Below are positions 32,816-41,666 of a stretch of 64,000 nt of DNA, piece by piece; within the stretch, counting starts at the first letter, position 1, and the number at the start of each line of letters is the position of its first letter. A program made the translations under genes and the position numbers. Under the pieces are notes generated by a model. It was not told the origin of the DNA. It was given only the letters and a program-made list of their open reading frames with translations, and ran no database searches. Source of the stretch: an uncultured Selenomonadales bacterium (GTDB taxonomy: Bacteria; Bacillota; Negativicutes; Selenomonadales; Selenomonadaceae); the NCBI GenBank assembly GCA_900321035.1, contig ONUH01000007.1:43268-107267 (forward strand). The letters run 5' to 3'.

Positions 32816-33412
32816 ATGAATAAGAGATTGAAAATGGCAGGCGCGATTCTCCTCTGTGCGGGCATGCTGCTGTCATCAGTTGCTTACGCAAAAAGCCGCG
32901 ACGACGCGCAAAATATCTCTGCCGAAGAAGCGTATAAGGCAAAGATAATGGAAAACATCGGACATGGGAAAAAGGTTTATTTTGCAAGCCCGATGTTCAA
33001 TCATGCCGAAAAAGAGTTCAATCTGGAAATCGTGAAAGTGCTCGAGGACTTCGGCTATCAGGTATTCCTGCCGCAGCGGGACGGTATCGAAGCCGCGAAA
33101 TTGGAGGGCAAGACGGAAGAAGAACTCATACAGATGATTTTTTCCCTGGACGCCCAAGAAGTAAAGAAAGCCGACATCGTCTTCATGAATATAGACGGCC
33201 GCGTCCCCGATGAAGGCGCCTGCGTGGAACTCGGCATCGCCTACGGCAGCGGGAAACGGTGCTATGGACTCAAGACAGATACACATTCCGTAGAACTGGG
33301 TCTTGATATGAACCCGATGATCAGCGGCTGCATGATCAAACTTTTCCAGAATTTCGACGGCGAGAAACTGAAAGAGGAAATACGGCAATACTTATTTAAA
33401 CACGAGCTTTAA
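32816..33412 (+). CDS. nucleoside 2-deoxyribosyltransferase-like protein with signal peptide
   Basis: A 198-residue protein. Residues 1-25 look like a signal peptide (MNKRLKMAG, hydrophobic core, cleavage after AYA). The remainder is the NDT fold: VYFASPMFNHAEKEFN, GYQVFLPQRDG, AQEVKKADIVFMNIDGRVPDEG, then the catalytic Glu in ACVELGIAYGSGK, and LDMNPMISGCM. Such enzymes exchange bases on deoxynucleosides or hydrolyse nucleotides and are normally cytoplasmic. Export would be unusual. A terminator follows. The NDT assignment is strong; location is inferred from the N-terminus. Confidence 0.85.
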   Translation: MNKRLKMAGAILLCAGMLLSSVAYAKSRDDAQNISAEEAYKAKIMENIGHGKKVYFASPMFNHAEKEFNLEIVKVLEDFGYQVFLPQRDGIEAAKLEGKTEEELIQMIFSLDAQEVKKADIVFMNIDGRVPDEGACVELGIAYGSGKRCYGLKTDTHSVELGLDMNPMISGCMIKLFQNFDGEKLKEEIRQYLFKHEL

Positions 33413-33461
33413 TCGGACGTCCTCATCGTCAGTCAAATCATTTACATTTCAAGCAAAATTG

Positions 33462-33498
33462 AAGCCGGAGACCGTTCCATAGCGGCCTCCGGCTTTTT
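33462..33498 (+). terminator. terminator after the deoxyribosyltransferase gene
   Basis: AAGCCGGAG pairs with CTCCGGCTT around a 16-base interior with a CG/CG pair; five T follow. Confidence 0.8.
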
Positions 33499-33549
33499 GA
33501 CTGTTTGGATAAAAACGATGTGACGTATCTGTTATCAAGCAAGAATATA

Positions 33550-33578
33550 TGGAAAAGTTCGGTCGAATCAGCTATAAT
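33550..33578 (+). promoter_or_regulatory. possible promoter of the zinc-ribbon gene
   Basis: TGGAAA, 17 bases, TATAAT (33573-33578), 51 bases before the start at 33629. The -10 is perfect, the -35 weak. Confidence 0.45.
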
Positions 33579-33628
33579 TATTATGATATCCTATGCTGAA
33601 ATTGGCGCAAAGGAGGCTGGAAGAGGAC

Positions 33629-33922
33629 ATGAAATGGTTCTTTTGGCTGCTCCTTTGCGCCTTTATTGGTTACTATGCAGACAGGAAAGGGCGGAGCAAG
33701 TGGGCGTGGGGACTTGCTGCGGTATTCATCAGCCCGTTGATTGTGGGAATCGTCCTTGCCTTGATGCCGGATAAGGGGAGTGACAGCGTCGAGCGTTTAC
33801 CGCAATCGTCCGGTGGATATCGGGAAGACGAGGCGCAGGAAGAAAAACGCTGCCCGGAGTGTGGCTATCTTGCAGATGCGGGGGAGCAGTATTGCCCGCG
33901 TTGCGGGGAAATGCTGTGGTGA
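33629..33922 (+). CDS. small membrane protein with C-terminal zinc ribbon
   Basis: A 97-residue protein: two hydrophobic segments (about 2-14 and 26-47) separated by ADRKGRSKWAWG, a linker, and a zinc ribbon CPECGYLADAGEQYCPRCG at residues 74-92. The 'KGRS-WxWG' plus membrane helix layout is common in small phage-shock or quality-control-type proteins, but the function is unknown. The ATG at 33629 follows AAGAGGA; the longer frame from 33593 lacks a better site. Bases 33655-33716 are duplicated 377 bp downstream (34032-34093). Confidence 0.65.
   Translation: MKWFFWLLLCAFIGYYADRKGRSKWAWGLAAVFISPLIVGIVLALMPDKGSDSVERLPQSSGGYREDEAQEEKRCPECGYLADAGEQYCPRCGEMLW
33655..33716 (+). repeat. 62-bp duplication, copy 1
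   Basis: Within the zinc-ribbon gene, from the codons for CAFIGYYAD to WGL. Copy 2 lies at 34032-34093 with only two mismatches and the same reading frame. Confidence 0.9.
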
Positions 33923-34014
33923 GTGTGGAGAAATATAGTACAGCGTTCCATGGGGTAATATTGCCATGATAAAGGATGTAAATAGGCTGTTCAATAATAA
34001 AAGGAGATAACTTA

Positions 34015-34113
34015 ATGATTCATAATTACAATTGCGCCTTTATTGGTTATTATGCAGACAGGAAAGGGCGGAGCATGTGGGCGTGGGGACTTGTTTTTTT
34101 ATTAGGGCTTTGA
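34015..34113 (+). CDS. 32-codon mini-gene made from a partial duplicate of the zinc-ribbon gene
   Basis: An ATG with a good ribosome site (AAGGAGAT at 34001-34008, six bases away) opens a 32-codon frame: MIHNYN, then CAFIGYYADRKGRSMWAWGL copied from the neighbour in the same frame, then VFLLGL and TGA. The second membrane helix is cut short and the zinc ribbon is absent. It could be a gene remnant or a short membrane peptide that is really made. The 333-bp interval 33923-34255 otherwise shows no gene; bases 34114-34255 are AT-rich and carry no promoter I would defend. Confidence 0.4.
   Translation: MIHNYNCAFIGYYADRKGRSMWAWGLVFLLGL
34032..34093 (+). repeat. 62-bp duplication, copy 2
   Basis: Sixty of 62 bases match 33655-33716. 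It lies 160 bases before the first gene of the restriction-like island; after GACTTG the two copies diverge completely. Confidence 0.9.
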
Positions 34114-34255
34114 TGTAGAGAGCATTCTGGGTGAACTTGCTTTATGATATTTTTGTTGGATGCATTGTAAATAACCAGGAATGTAAAGCAACATTTGGGT
34201 GTGTTGATTGTGATGGCGTATGGAGTGTTTGTGTTAATTTTGAAGGGGAAGAGCA

Positions 34256-35749
34256 ATGAAATTCGGAGATTATGAGTTGGCTAATCCAAATGCGGCATCG
34301 TTGATGCAGTCCTTGCGGGCATTTGGTTATGATATTTCTACGGCGATTGCGGATTTAATTGATAACAGCATTACGGCACAAGCACACAATATTTCCATTC
34401 GTTTTGAGTGGAACAGCGGAAATCCATGGATATTAATTGAAGATGATGGGCATGGAATGTCGGAAACCGAGCTTTATGAAGCTATGAAAACTGGAAGCAA
34501 AAATCCTTTAGAGGAGAGAGCGGCTGATGACCTTGGGAGATTTGGGTTAGGGCTAAAAACAGCTTCTTTTTCTCAATGTAAAAAATTGACTGTTGCAACA
34601 AAACGAGAAGATGATGATATATATATACGTTGTTGGGATTTGGATATAGTGACTGAGGAAAATGCCTGGATATTATTGAAGTCCGCATCTTCAAATGCGA
34701 ATACTTTAATCAAAGAATATTTTCAAAAATATAAGAGCGGAACGGTAGTTGTTTGGGAAAAACTCGACCGTATTATTCCTGGAACGAAAGTTGATGATGA
34801 AGAATATCAAACGGCATTTCTTTCTTATGCAAAGGCAGTAAAAGACCATATTTCGATTGTGTTTTCAGCATATATGAGCGGAGCTAATAAAGTCTGTTTT
34901 AATCTCAATGGAAGACCTATACATATGTGGGATCCGTTTATGGATGACAAGTCCACAAAGATGCCCACAGAAAGCTTATATGTCAATGGGCATGAAGTTA
35001 AAGTGAAAACTTATATTTTGCCGCATCACAGCAGATTATCCGGTGAGGAATTTAACGATAATGCAGGACTTCATGGATGGAATGCGCAGCAGGGATTTTA
35101 TATTTACAGAAATAATCGATTAATTGTTGCTGGCGATTGGCTGCTTCCGGGAATGGAGAAATTAGAACAATATCGTCTTGCCCGTATTCGCGTTGATATT
35201 GGCAATGAGACGGATAGTGAATGGAATATTGATGTTCGGAAGTCCACAGCAGTGCCGCCTATTTCAATTCAAAAAGAATTAAAACGAATTGCTGTAGCAG
35301 CACAGAGGGAATCTTCCAAGGTTTTCCGCCATCGAGGGAAAAAACTGGCTCGAACAGGTAAAAAGGAGCAGTCTTTTGTATGGCACCAAAATGTTCGCCA
35401 TGGAAAACTTGGATATGAAATAAATAGGGAGCATCCTATTATTCGGCATCTGCTCCGTTCGGATATGGGGAATCAAATAAAGCAATTGATTAATCTAATG
35501 GAAGAAACAATCCCAATTCCAATGATTATATCCGATTATTCTGAACATGCAAACGACATGTTAACACCATTTGAAGGAAAGACAACAGACGAGTTTGATG
35601 GAATGATTAAGACATTATATGACATGTATCTTTCGTTTGGATGTTCTCCTGTTGAAGCAGTGAAGAATATAGCCAATACAGAACCGTATATCTATTCACC
35701 GGAAAAAATCGATTTGTTTTGTGAAAAGGAGGGCATTATCCTTGGGTAA
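34256..35749 (+). CDS. GHKL (MutL/MORC-type) ATPase of the defence operon
   Basis: A 497-residue protein. The N-terminal GHKL ATPase shows the N-box in IADLIDNSITAQ (Asn37), the G1 box DDGHGMS at 63-69 and the G2 box GRFGLGLKTASFS at 94-106. An S5-like domain and a helical C-terminus follow. ATPases of this prokaryotic MORC/MutL type occur in restriction-modification operons next to Z1 ATPases; they probably dimerise on ATP like a clamp around DNA. AAGGGGAAGAG provides the ribosome site. It overlaps the Z1 gene by 8 bases. The gene is AT-rich compared with the host. Confidence 0.88.
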   Translation: MKFGDYELANPNAASLMQSLRAFGYDISTAIADLIDNSITAQAHNISIRFEWNSGNPWILIEDDGHGMSETELYEAMKTGSKNPLEERAADDLGRFGLGLKTASFSQCKKLTVATKREDDDIYIRCWDLDIVTEENAWILLKSASSNANTLIKEYFQKYKSGTVVVWEKLDRIIPGTKVDDEEYQTAFLSYAKAVKDHISIVFSAYMSGANKVCFNLNGRPIHMWDPFMDDKSTKMPTESLYVNGHEVKVKTYILPHHSRLSGEEFNDNAGLHGWNAQQGFYIYRNNRLIVAGDWLLPGMEKLEQYRLARIRVDIGNETDSEWNIDVRKSTAVPPISIQKELKRIAVAAQRESSKVFRHRGKKLARTGKKEQSFVWHQNVRHGKLGYEINREHPIIRHLLRSDMGNQIKQLINLMEETIPIPMIISDYSEHANDMLTPFEGKTTDEFDGMIKTLYDMYLSFGCSPVEAVKNIANTEPYIYSPEKIDLFCEKEGIILG

Positions 35750-38546
35750 GAGTCTTTATTCAGCAATATATGATTTTGTGATGAACCTGCTTAGTCAGAA
35801 AAAACTAACTCCAGATGGGTTGGAGTCCGAAATTCAAAAAGTGGCAACGATGTTTGCAGTATATTATCCAAATGAAGAACTTGATCAAGAGGCTTTACTG
35901 CGTCAAATTTTGTATGATTATGGGATTTTCGAAGGAACGGCAAGAGTTTTGGAAGATAATAGGGACCATAAAGAATGGCTCGCGGACGAAAGAGCTTCTA
36001 TAAAATGGAATTTTTGGAATAGATATCGTAAATATCTGGAAGTTGACGAAAAGTTGCCTCCCGCTGTAGTTAACAGCATTGATGAAACGACGGATGAAGT
36101 ATTAAAACGTTTGGAAAGTCCTCGGAGAGAAGGAACTTGGGATAGGCGAGGCATGGTCGTAGGAAATGTGCAGTCTGGTAAGACGAGTAATTATACAGGC
36201 CTTATAGCAAAAGCGGTAGATGCAGGATACAAAATAGTTATTATTTTAGCGGGATTAAATAATGACCTTCGCAGTCAAACACAGAAAAGGATTGACAAAG
36301 GATTCATTGGACGAGATACAAGGAAAAAAGAATCATACGATCAAACATCATCAAAAATTGGAGCAGGTTTATTGCCGGGGTTTGATGAAACTCCTGTAAT
36401 AGCTGTTACAAGTGCTGATGCCAATGGTGATTTTAAAAAGAATGTGCATCGTTCAGTGACAATTACTCCTGGCGGAGACCCTATTATTGCAGTTGTAAAG
36501 AAAAATGTTACTCCTTTGAAGAATTTGCTTAACTGGTTTACAGGTACAAATAATTCTGGCAACATAGTCAATATCCCTTTGTTGCTGATAGATGATGAAG
36601 CAGACAATGCGTCGATAGATACTAAAGCCGCTAAACGTATTGGCGGGGAAGAGGCGGATCCAGATTCATCGGAAAACGATCCAACGAAAATTAATGGCTT
36701 AATACGTCAAATACTTAATTGTTTTGGGCAAAGTTCCTATGTTGGATTTACTGCAACGCCGTTTGCTAATATTTTTATTTATCCGATTGATGAGAGTAAT
36801 GTTGGCGAGAAATATGGAGAAGATTTATATCCAAGGAGCTTTATTGTTAATCTTCACGCTCCATCAAACTATATTGGCCCAGAAAAAATATTCGGGCTGT
36901 ATAGAGATAAAACGGCAGGGATTGAGGAGGTTAATCCGCTTCCATTAACTCGTACTGTCGATGATTATGAAGCTTTTTTCCCGGAAAAGCATAAAAAAGA
37001 CTTAATTGTTGCTGGAATTCCAGATTCCATGTATCGTGCAATCTATTCCTTTATTCTATCCGCTGCAGCAAGAGATGTACGAGGACAGGGCGGAAAGCAT
37101 CATTCAATGCTGGTTCATGTGACACGATTTGTAGATGTACAGACACAAATTACAGACATTATTAAAAAAGTCGTAAAGCAAATTGTGCTTCAGCTGGAAA
37201 TGCAGACTGGCCCTCAGTATCTAAAATTGATTAATGACCTTGAAATGTTATGGGAAGAGGATTTTGTTCCAACTACAAAATCAGTAATGACGTCCTTAAA
37301 TGATACGGGAATTGGAGAAATAGACTGGCAGCAGATAAAAAAACGCTTGTATGGCTGTGCGTCTAAAATTGAAGTGAAGTCAATTAATGGTAAGGCAGCT
37401 GATGGCGGTCTGGATTACGATTCTTATCCTAATGGCTGCACCGTTATAGCAGTAGGAGGAGATAAGCTGTCTCGAGGCCTTACTTTGGAAGGGCTGACTG
37501 TTAGCTATTATGCTCGCCTTTCTAAAATGTATGATACTTTGTTACAGATGGGGCGATGGTTTGGGTATAGAAATGGGTATGCTGATCTCTGCCGATTGTT
37601 CACGAGCGGTAAGCTGATTGAATGGTATAGGCATATTGCTGTTGCTAATGAAGAGCTGCGCCAAGAATTGGACGATATGGCAGATTTGCACGCTACCCCT
37701 GAATCCTACGGACTAAAAGTAAGGACTCATCCAGATGGAATGTTGATTACAGCAATGAATAAAATGCGTAATTCAGAAAAACGTACAGTTACTTATGCCG
37801 GGGAATTGGTTCAAATTACACGATTTTATAAAGATAATCCCTGCAACCTTGCTAACATTCGTTTTGCATCTGATTGGTTAAGTAAACTTGGTGCGCCGGA
37901 TAAAATGCCATCTTTTGAGACGCATTATAATTATCTGTGGGAAGGGATTAGTCCTGACTTGATTATTGAGTTTATCCAGAATATTGTCATTCATCATTCC
38001 TGTTTTAATGCGTCTCCTAAAATCGTCAGCAAATATATTCAAAACCAAGTTGAGGACCACGAACTTACGGAATGGACAGTGGCGCTGATTTCAACGCAAT
38101 CTGGTTTTTCGGATAATGTTGCAGGGTTGAAAATAGGTCTAACTTGGCGAACCGACGATGTGAAGAATCGAGGTACAGATAAAGATACGCTTTATTTGAT
38201 TAGAAATAATCTCATTACTGAATCTGATCAAGATGTTGATTTGAGTAAAGAAGAAAAGGAACGTGCTTTTCAACTGACGAGAGACAGTTGGAAGCCTACT
38301 GGTAGGAATAATATCCCTCCTACAGAAGCTTCACCCAAGCAGGTGAGAATGGTTAGAAGCAAAAAGAAAGCCTTGCTTATGATTTATATATTTCAGTCAG
38401 GAATAATTACTGAGGGGAAACTGAGAAAACCTTATGACAGCAAGTATTTGGGGTATGCGATTAGCTTCCCTGGGAGTGATACTGCCCGTCCTGTTGAGTA
38501 CAGAGTTGATGAGGTTTACTTGAGGAATGATTTTGATGAGGAATAA
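35742..38546 (+). CDS. Z1-domain superfamily II helicase-like ATPase
   Basis: A 934-residue protein. P-loop GNVQSGKTSNYTGL near 140; Walker B LLLIDDEADNASID near 279; SYVGFTATPFANIFI near 334 (motif III-like); then GGDKLSRGLTLEGLTVSYY near 573 and QMGRWFGYRNGYADLCRLF near 602, with an arginine finger candidate. This is the Z1 family found in MORC-type R-M operons, expected to use ATP to move along or remodel DNA. TTG at 35742 follows AAGGAGG by 8 bases; an in-frame GTG at 35721 precedes the ribosome site. It overlaps both neighbours, so translation is coupled. Confidence 0.88.
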   Translation: MGKSLYSAIYDFVMNLLSQKKLTPDGLESEIQKVATMFAVYYPNEELDQEALLRQILYDYGIFEGTARVLEDNRDHKEWLADERASIKWNFWNRYRKYLEVDEKLPPAVVNSIDETTDEVLKRLESPRREGTWDRRGMVVGNVQSGKTSNYTGLIAKAVDAGYKIVIILAGLNNDLRSQTQKRIDKGFIGRDTRKKESYDQTSSKIGAGLLPGFDETPVIAVTSADANGDFKKNVHRSVTITPGGDPIIAVVKKNVTPLKNLLNWFTGTNNSGNIVNIPLLLIDDEADNASIDTKAAKRIGGEEADPDSSENDPTKINGLIRQILNCFGQSSYVGFTATPFANIFIYPIDESNVGEKYGEDLYPRSFIVNLHAPSNYIGPEKIFGLYRDKTAGIEEVNPLPLTRTVDDYEAFFPEKHKKDLIVAGIPDSMYRAIYSFILSAAARDVRGQGGKHHSMLVHVTRFVDVQTQITDIIKKVVKQIVLQLEMQTGPQYLKLINDLEMLWEEDFVPTTKSVMTSLNDTGIGEIDWQQIKKRLYGCASKIEVKSINGKAADGGLDYDSYPNGCTVIAVGGDKLSRGLTLEGLTVSYYARLSKMYDTLLQMGRWFGYRNGYADLCRLFTSGKLIEWYRHIAVANEELRQELDDMADLHATPESYGLKVRTHPDGMLITAMNKMRNSEKRTVTYAGELVQITRFYKDNPCNLANIRFASDWLSKLGAPDKMPSFETHYNYLWEGISPDLIIEFIQNIVIHHSCFNASPKIVSKYIQNQVEDHELTEWTVALISTQSGFSDNVAGLKIGLTWRTDDVKNRGTDKDTLYLIRNNLITESDQDVDLSKEEKERAFQLTRDSWKPTGRNNIPPTEASPKQVRMVRSKKKALLMIYIFQSGIITEGKLRKPYDSKYLGYAISFPGSDTARPVEYRVDEVYLRNDFDEE

Positions 38547-39546
38547 GGACTTAAATTCAATATGGAATGAAATTGAACAGCGGCAGAGTTCACAAGAGAA
38601 GATATATCAGAAAATCATATACGTTGATTTCCTTTTCCGAGTTTATATTGGCTCGTCAGGCATTCCAACTAAACGGCTTCTTCTATTGGAGATTCCCAAA
38701 CAGAGAATAAAAGAATTTGATGCTTTTTCGGCCCCAAAAGGATTTACATTAAGTATTGGAGAAACGGGAATTAAACATGAAGGATATGCCGCATGTATTA
38801 TTCAGGCGACGAATTCAGACTGGAATGATGTTTTTACAATCGTTGCCGAGGATATTCTTGATAACCTCAGGAAGCAAAGAGAAGAAGAGACATACATTTT
38901 TTCTCTGAAGCAACGTATTAAAAAATGGCGAGATTTTTTCAAAGACAACCGAAAGAACAAACTAACAAAGGAAATGATTGTTGGGCTTACTGGAGAGTTG
39001 TTTTTTATGAAAGAATTGCTGGATAAGGGAATTCGGCAGGCTCCTGATTTATGGAATGGACCTATAAAAGCGGCACAAGATTTTCAGGGAAACTTGGTCG
39101 CAATTGAAGTCAAAACGGCTTCGGCGAATAGTCTCGAATATGTTCACATATCCAGTGAAATGCAGTTAGATGATGAAGATAGAGACGTACTTTTTTTGGT
39201 TGCATATAGATTGGAAAAAAATGATTCGTCAGGCATTACGCTCCCTATGCTTATCCAAAAAGTTTCTGAAATGTTGACGGAACAGCAAAAAACAAGGTTC
39301 TGGGCAAATTTGATTTGTTTGGGTTATGAGGCCGAGGATGCTCAACTGTATAATGAAGGATATGTGCTGAAAGAGCGACAAGTCTTTAAGATTAAAAACG
39401 GATTCCCGAGAATTCTTAGGTCGGACTTGCCTGTAGGGGTAATGGATATAAATTACAGGTTGGCGTTGCAGTCTTGTAAGGATTATGCATCTGAATTTGA
39501 TGAGATTGTAATGGCATTAACGGAGGTTGAAGATGGCGAAGCCTGA
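38536..39546 (+). CDS. PD-(D/E)XK motif protein (DUF4420 type)
   Basis: A 336-residue protein of the DUF4420 / 'PD-(D/E)XK motif protein' family. The putative nuclease core is AAQDFQGNLVAIEVKTASAN (Asp near 181, Glu and Lys in EVK near 190), preceded by IVGLTGELFFMKELLDKG. It would be the restriction nuclease subunit. ATG at 38536 is nine bases after TGAGGA; it overlaps the Z1 gene by 11 bases and the AIPR gene by 14. No DNA-recognition domain is evident, so targeting probably depends on its partners. Confidence 0.85.
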   Translation: MRNKDLNSIWNEIEQRQSSQEKIYQKIIYVDFLFRVYIGSSGIPTKRLLLLEIPKQRIKEFDAFSAPKGFTLSIGETGIKHEGYAACIIQATNSDWNDVFTIVAEDILDNLRKQREEETYIFSLKQRIKKWRDFFKDNRKNKLTKEMIVGLTGELFFMKELLDKGIRQAPDLWNGPIKAAQDFQGNLVAIEVKTASANSLEYVHISSEMQLDDEDRDVLFLVAYRLEKNDSSGITLPMLIQKVSEMLTEQQKTRFWANLICLGYEAEDAQLYNEGYVLKERQVFKIKNGFPRILRSDLPVGVMDINYRLALQSCKDYASEFDEIVMALTEVEDGEA

Positions 39547-41647
39547 AGAGTTGAAGAAGTTTTACGAAGACTTGAATCAAGAAGTAATTAATAAGGGAAT
39601 CATTGATGAAACGGAAGATTTTCGTGAAAATATCTTTACTCAAATATATATTGATTATCTTTGCGAGGCTGCAGAGATCGAAGACGGCAATGTCTGCTTT
39701 CATGAAGGCAGAGGTGTCAAGGTTAATGGTTATAGTATAGCTGAAGATGAAAGCAATATTGTTTTATTTGTATCTATTTATAAAAACAGTCCTCAATTAT
39801 TTACTGTTGCACCGTCAGAAGCGACAGCAATGATAAATAGAGCAAAACAGTTCTATCTGAAATCATTAAAAAAATATCAGACTGATATTGAAGAAGCCTA
39901 TGGTGCATTTGATTTAGCTCGCAGTATTTATGAGTATCAAGGGAAAATTCCAGAGGTTCGTCTAATTTTATTTACTAATGGTACTATTCGCTCAACTATC
40001 CTTGAAACAGAAGAAATTGATGGGATTACATTTGTGCCGACTATATGGGATTTAGAGCGAATTTATAGGGTAAGTACATCTGGTGCCGCAAGAGAGAAAA
40101 TAGAATTTAACTTAATGGAACTTGCTGGAAAAGAACTAAATGCAATCAAAATAGAAGTGCCAGAAAGAACACGAATCTCAAAAAATGGGGAAGAAATCCA
40201 CAGTGGAGGTTATACGTCGTATTTTACTGTTTTTCCGGGGGATGTTCTCTATAAAATTTATGAGAAGTATGATGCCAGATTGCTTGAAAAAAATGTTAGA
40301 GCTTTTTTACAGGCGAGAGGCGGTGTCAATAAGGGGATTAAAGCTACAATCTTGGAAGCGCCGGAAATGTTCCTCGCATATAATAATGGTATTTCGGCGA
40401 CCGCTGAGCAGATAACTGTTACAAATGATAATGGCAATTCGTGTGTTATAACGGGACTCAGTGATTTTCAAATTGTTAATGGGGGGCAGACAACTGCTTC
40501 GATTTTTAATGCGTGTGTTAAGGATAAAACCCCATTAGATAAATTGTTTGTCCAAGCAAAAATCACTGTACTGGCGGATCAGTCGCAGATGGAGCGTGTT
40601 GTGCCGCAAATATCAGCATGCGCCAATACTCAAAATAAGGTTCAATTAGCAGATTTCTCTGCAAATGATCAATTTCATCAAACAATGGAAAGTCTTTCAC
40701 GAACAGTATGGGCACCTGCAAAAACTGGCGGCGAACAGCAAACACGCTGGTTCTATGAGCGGGCTCGAGGACAATATGCAGATACCCGTTCCAGGGAAAA
40801 GAACGTGAAATATTTTGACTCAATTTATCCTAAGGAACAATACTTTGACAAGCTTGAACTTGCAAGATATGAAAATGTTTGGGAACAACTTCCGCATATT
40901 ACGAGTAAAGGCGGACAAGCCAGTTTTCGAGATTTCACAATTCGTTTAAAGAAGCGTGGAAAATTTATCCCAGATCAGACTTTTTATCAGGAATTAATCG
41001 CAAAAGCAATTATATATCGCAGGATAAGGCATATTGTCAAAGCTCAAAAATTCCAAGGGTTTTGGGCCAATATTGCTGATTATACAGCTGCATATATCAG
41101 TTTTAAGACGGGACAGCGAGTAGACCTTCAAAAAGTATGGCGTCAGCAAGCAACTTCCGAAGCAATGGATCGAATGGCCGAAATAGTTGCCAATGCTGTG
41201 TATAGTTATCTTATTGAAACCTGTGCCGGAGTAAATACCACGCAATGGTGTAAGAAGGAACAATGTTGGAATGATATTAAGACAAAGATTAATATTAACG
41301 TCAATTCTGAACTGGCAGCGGAATTGCTCCCAATTGGGAAACCTAAGCCTTCAGGAATTGGAGCACTTAACAATCCAGAAAAAGACTTAATCGAAGATAT
41401 CAAGATTGTTACTGCCGATATATGGTTTGCTGTGTCGGCTTGGGGGAAAGAAACTGGAAATCTTCCTGGATTTCAATGTGGAATTGCCGGAACATTAGGA
41501 AGGTATGTTGGTTGGAGCAAATTGCCATCCATTAAGCAAGCTAAGCAGGGGTTGAGGATTCTCTCAACAGCGTATAGTAAAGGGTTTATTACAGAGTCTT
41601 TCATAAAAGAATTGTTGGATCGACATCATTCTTTTTTGGATGACTAA
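39533..41647 (+). CDS. AIPR-family protein
   Basis: A 704-residue AIPR (abortive infection phage resistance) protein. The central signature is clear: ARGGVNKGIKATILEAPEMF, then LAYNNGISATAEQI and FQIVNGGQTTASIFNAC (residues about 260-330), followed by ANTQNKVQLADFSAND. The biochemical activity of AIPR is not established; some members occur alone as phage-resistance proteins. ATG at 39533 is six bases after GGAGG. It overlaps the DUF4420 gene and precedes the methyltransferase by 19 bases. Confidence 0.88.
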   Translation: MAKPEELKKFYEDLNQEVINKGIIDETEDFRENIFTQIYIDYLCEAAEIEDGNVCFHEGRGVKVNGYSIAEDESNIVLFVSIYKNSPQLFTVAPSEATAMINRAKQFYLKSLKKYQTDIEEAYGAFDLARSIYEYQGKIPEVRLILFTNGTIRSTILETEEIDGITFVPTIWDLERIYRVSTSGAAREKIEFNLMELAGKELNAIKIEVPERTRISKNGEEIHSGGYTSYFTVFPGDVLYKIYEKYDARLLEKNVRAFLQARGGVNKGIKATILEAPEMFLAYNNGISATAEQITVTNDNGNSCVITGLSDFQIVNGGQTTASIFNACVKDKTPLDKLFVQAKITVLADQSQMERVVPQISACANTQNKVQLADFSANDQFHQTMESLSRTVWAPAKTGGEQQTRWFYERARGQYADTRSREKNVKYFDSIYPKEQYFDKLELARYENVWEQLPHITSKGGQASFRDFTIRLKKRGKFIPDQTFYQELIAKAIIYRRIRHIVKAQKFQGFWANIADYTAAYISFKTGQRVDLQKVWRQQATSEAMDRMAEIVANAVYSYLIETCAGVNTTQWCKKEQCWNDIKTKININVNSELAAELLPIGKPKPSGIGALNNPEKDLIEDIKIVTADIWFAVSAWGKETGNLPGFQCGIAGTLGRYVGWSKLPSIKQAKQGLRILSTAYSKGFITESFIKELLDRHHSFLDD

Positions 41648-41666
41648 AATGAAATAGGATAAAAAC

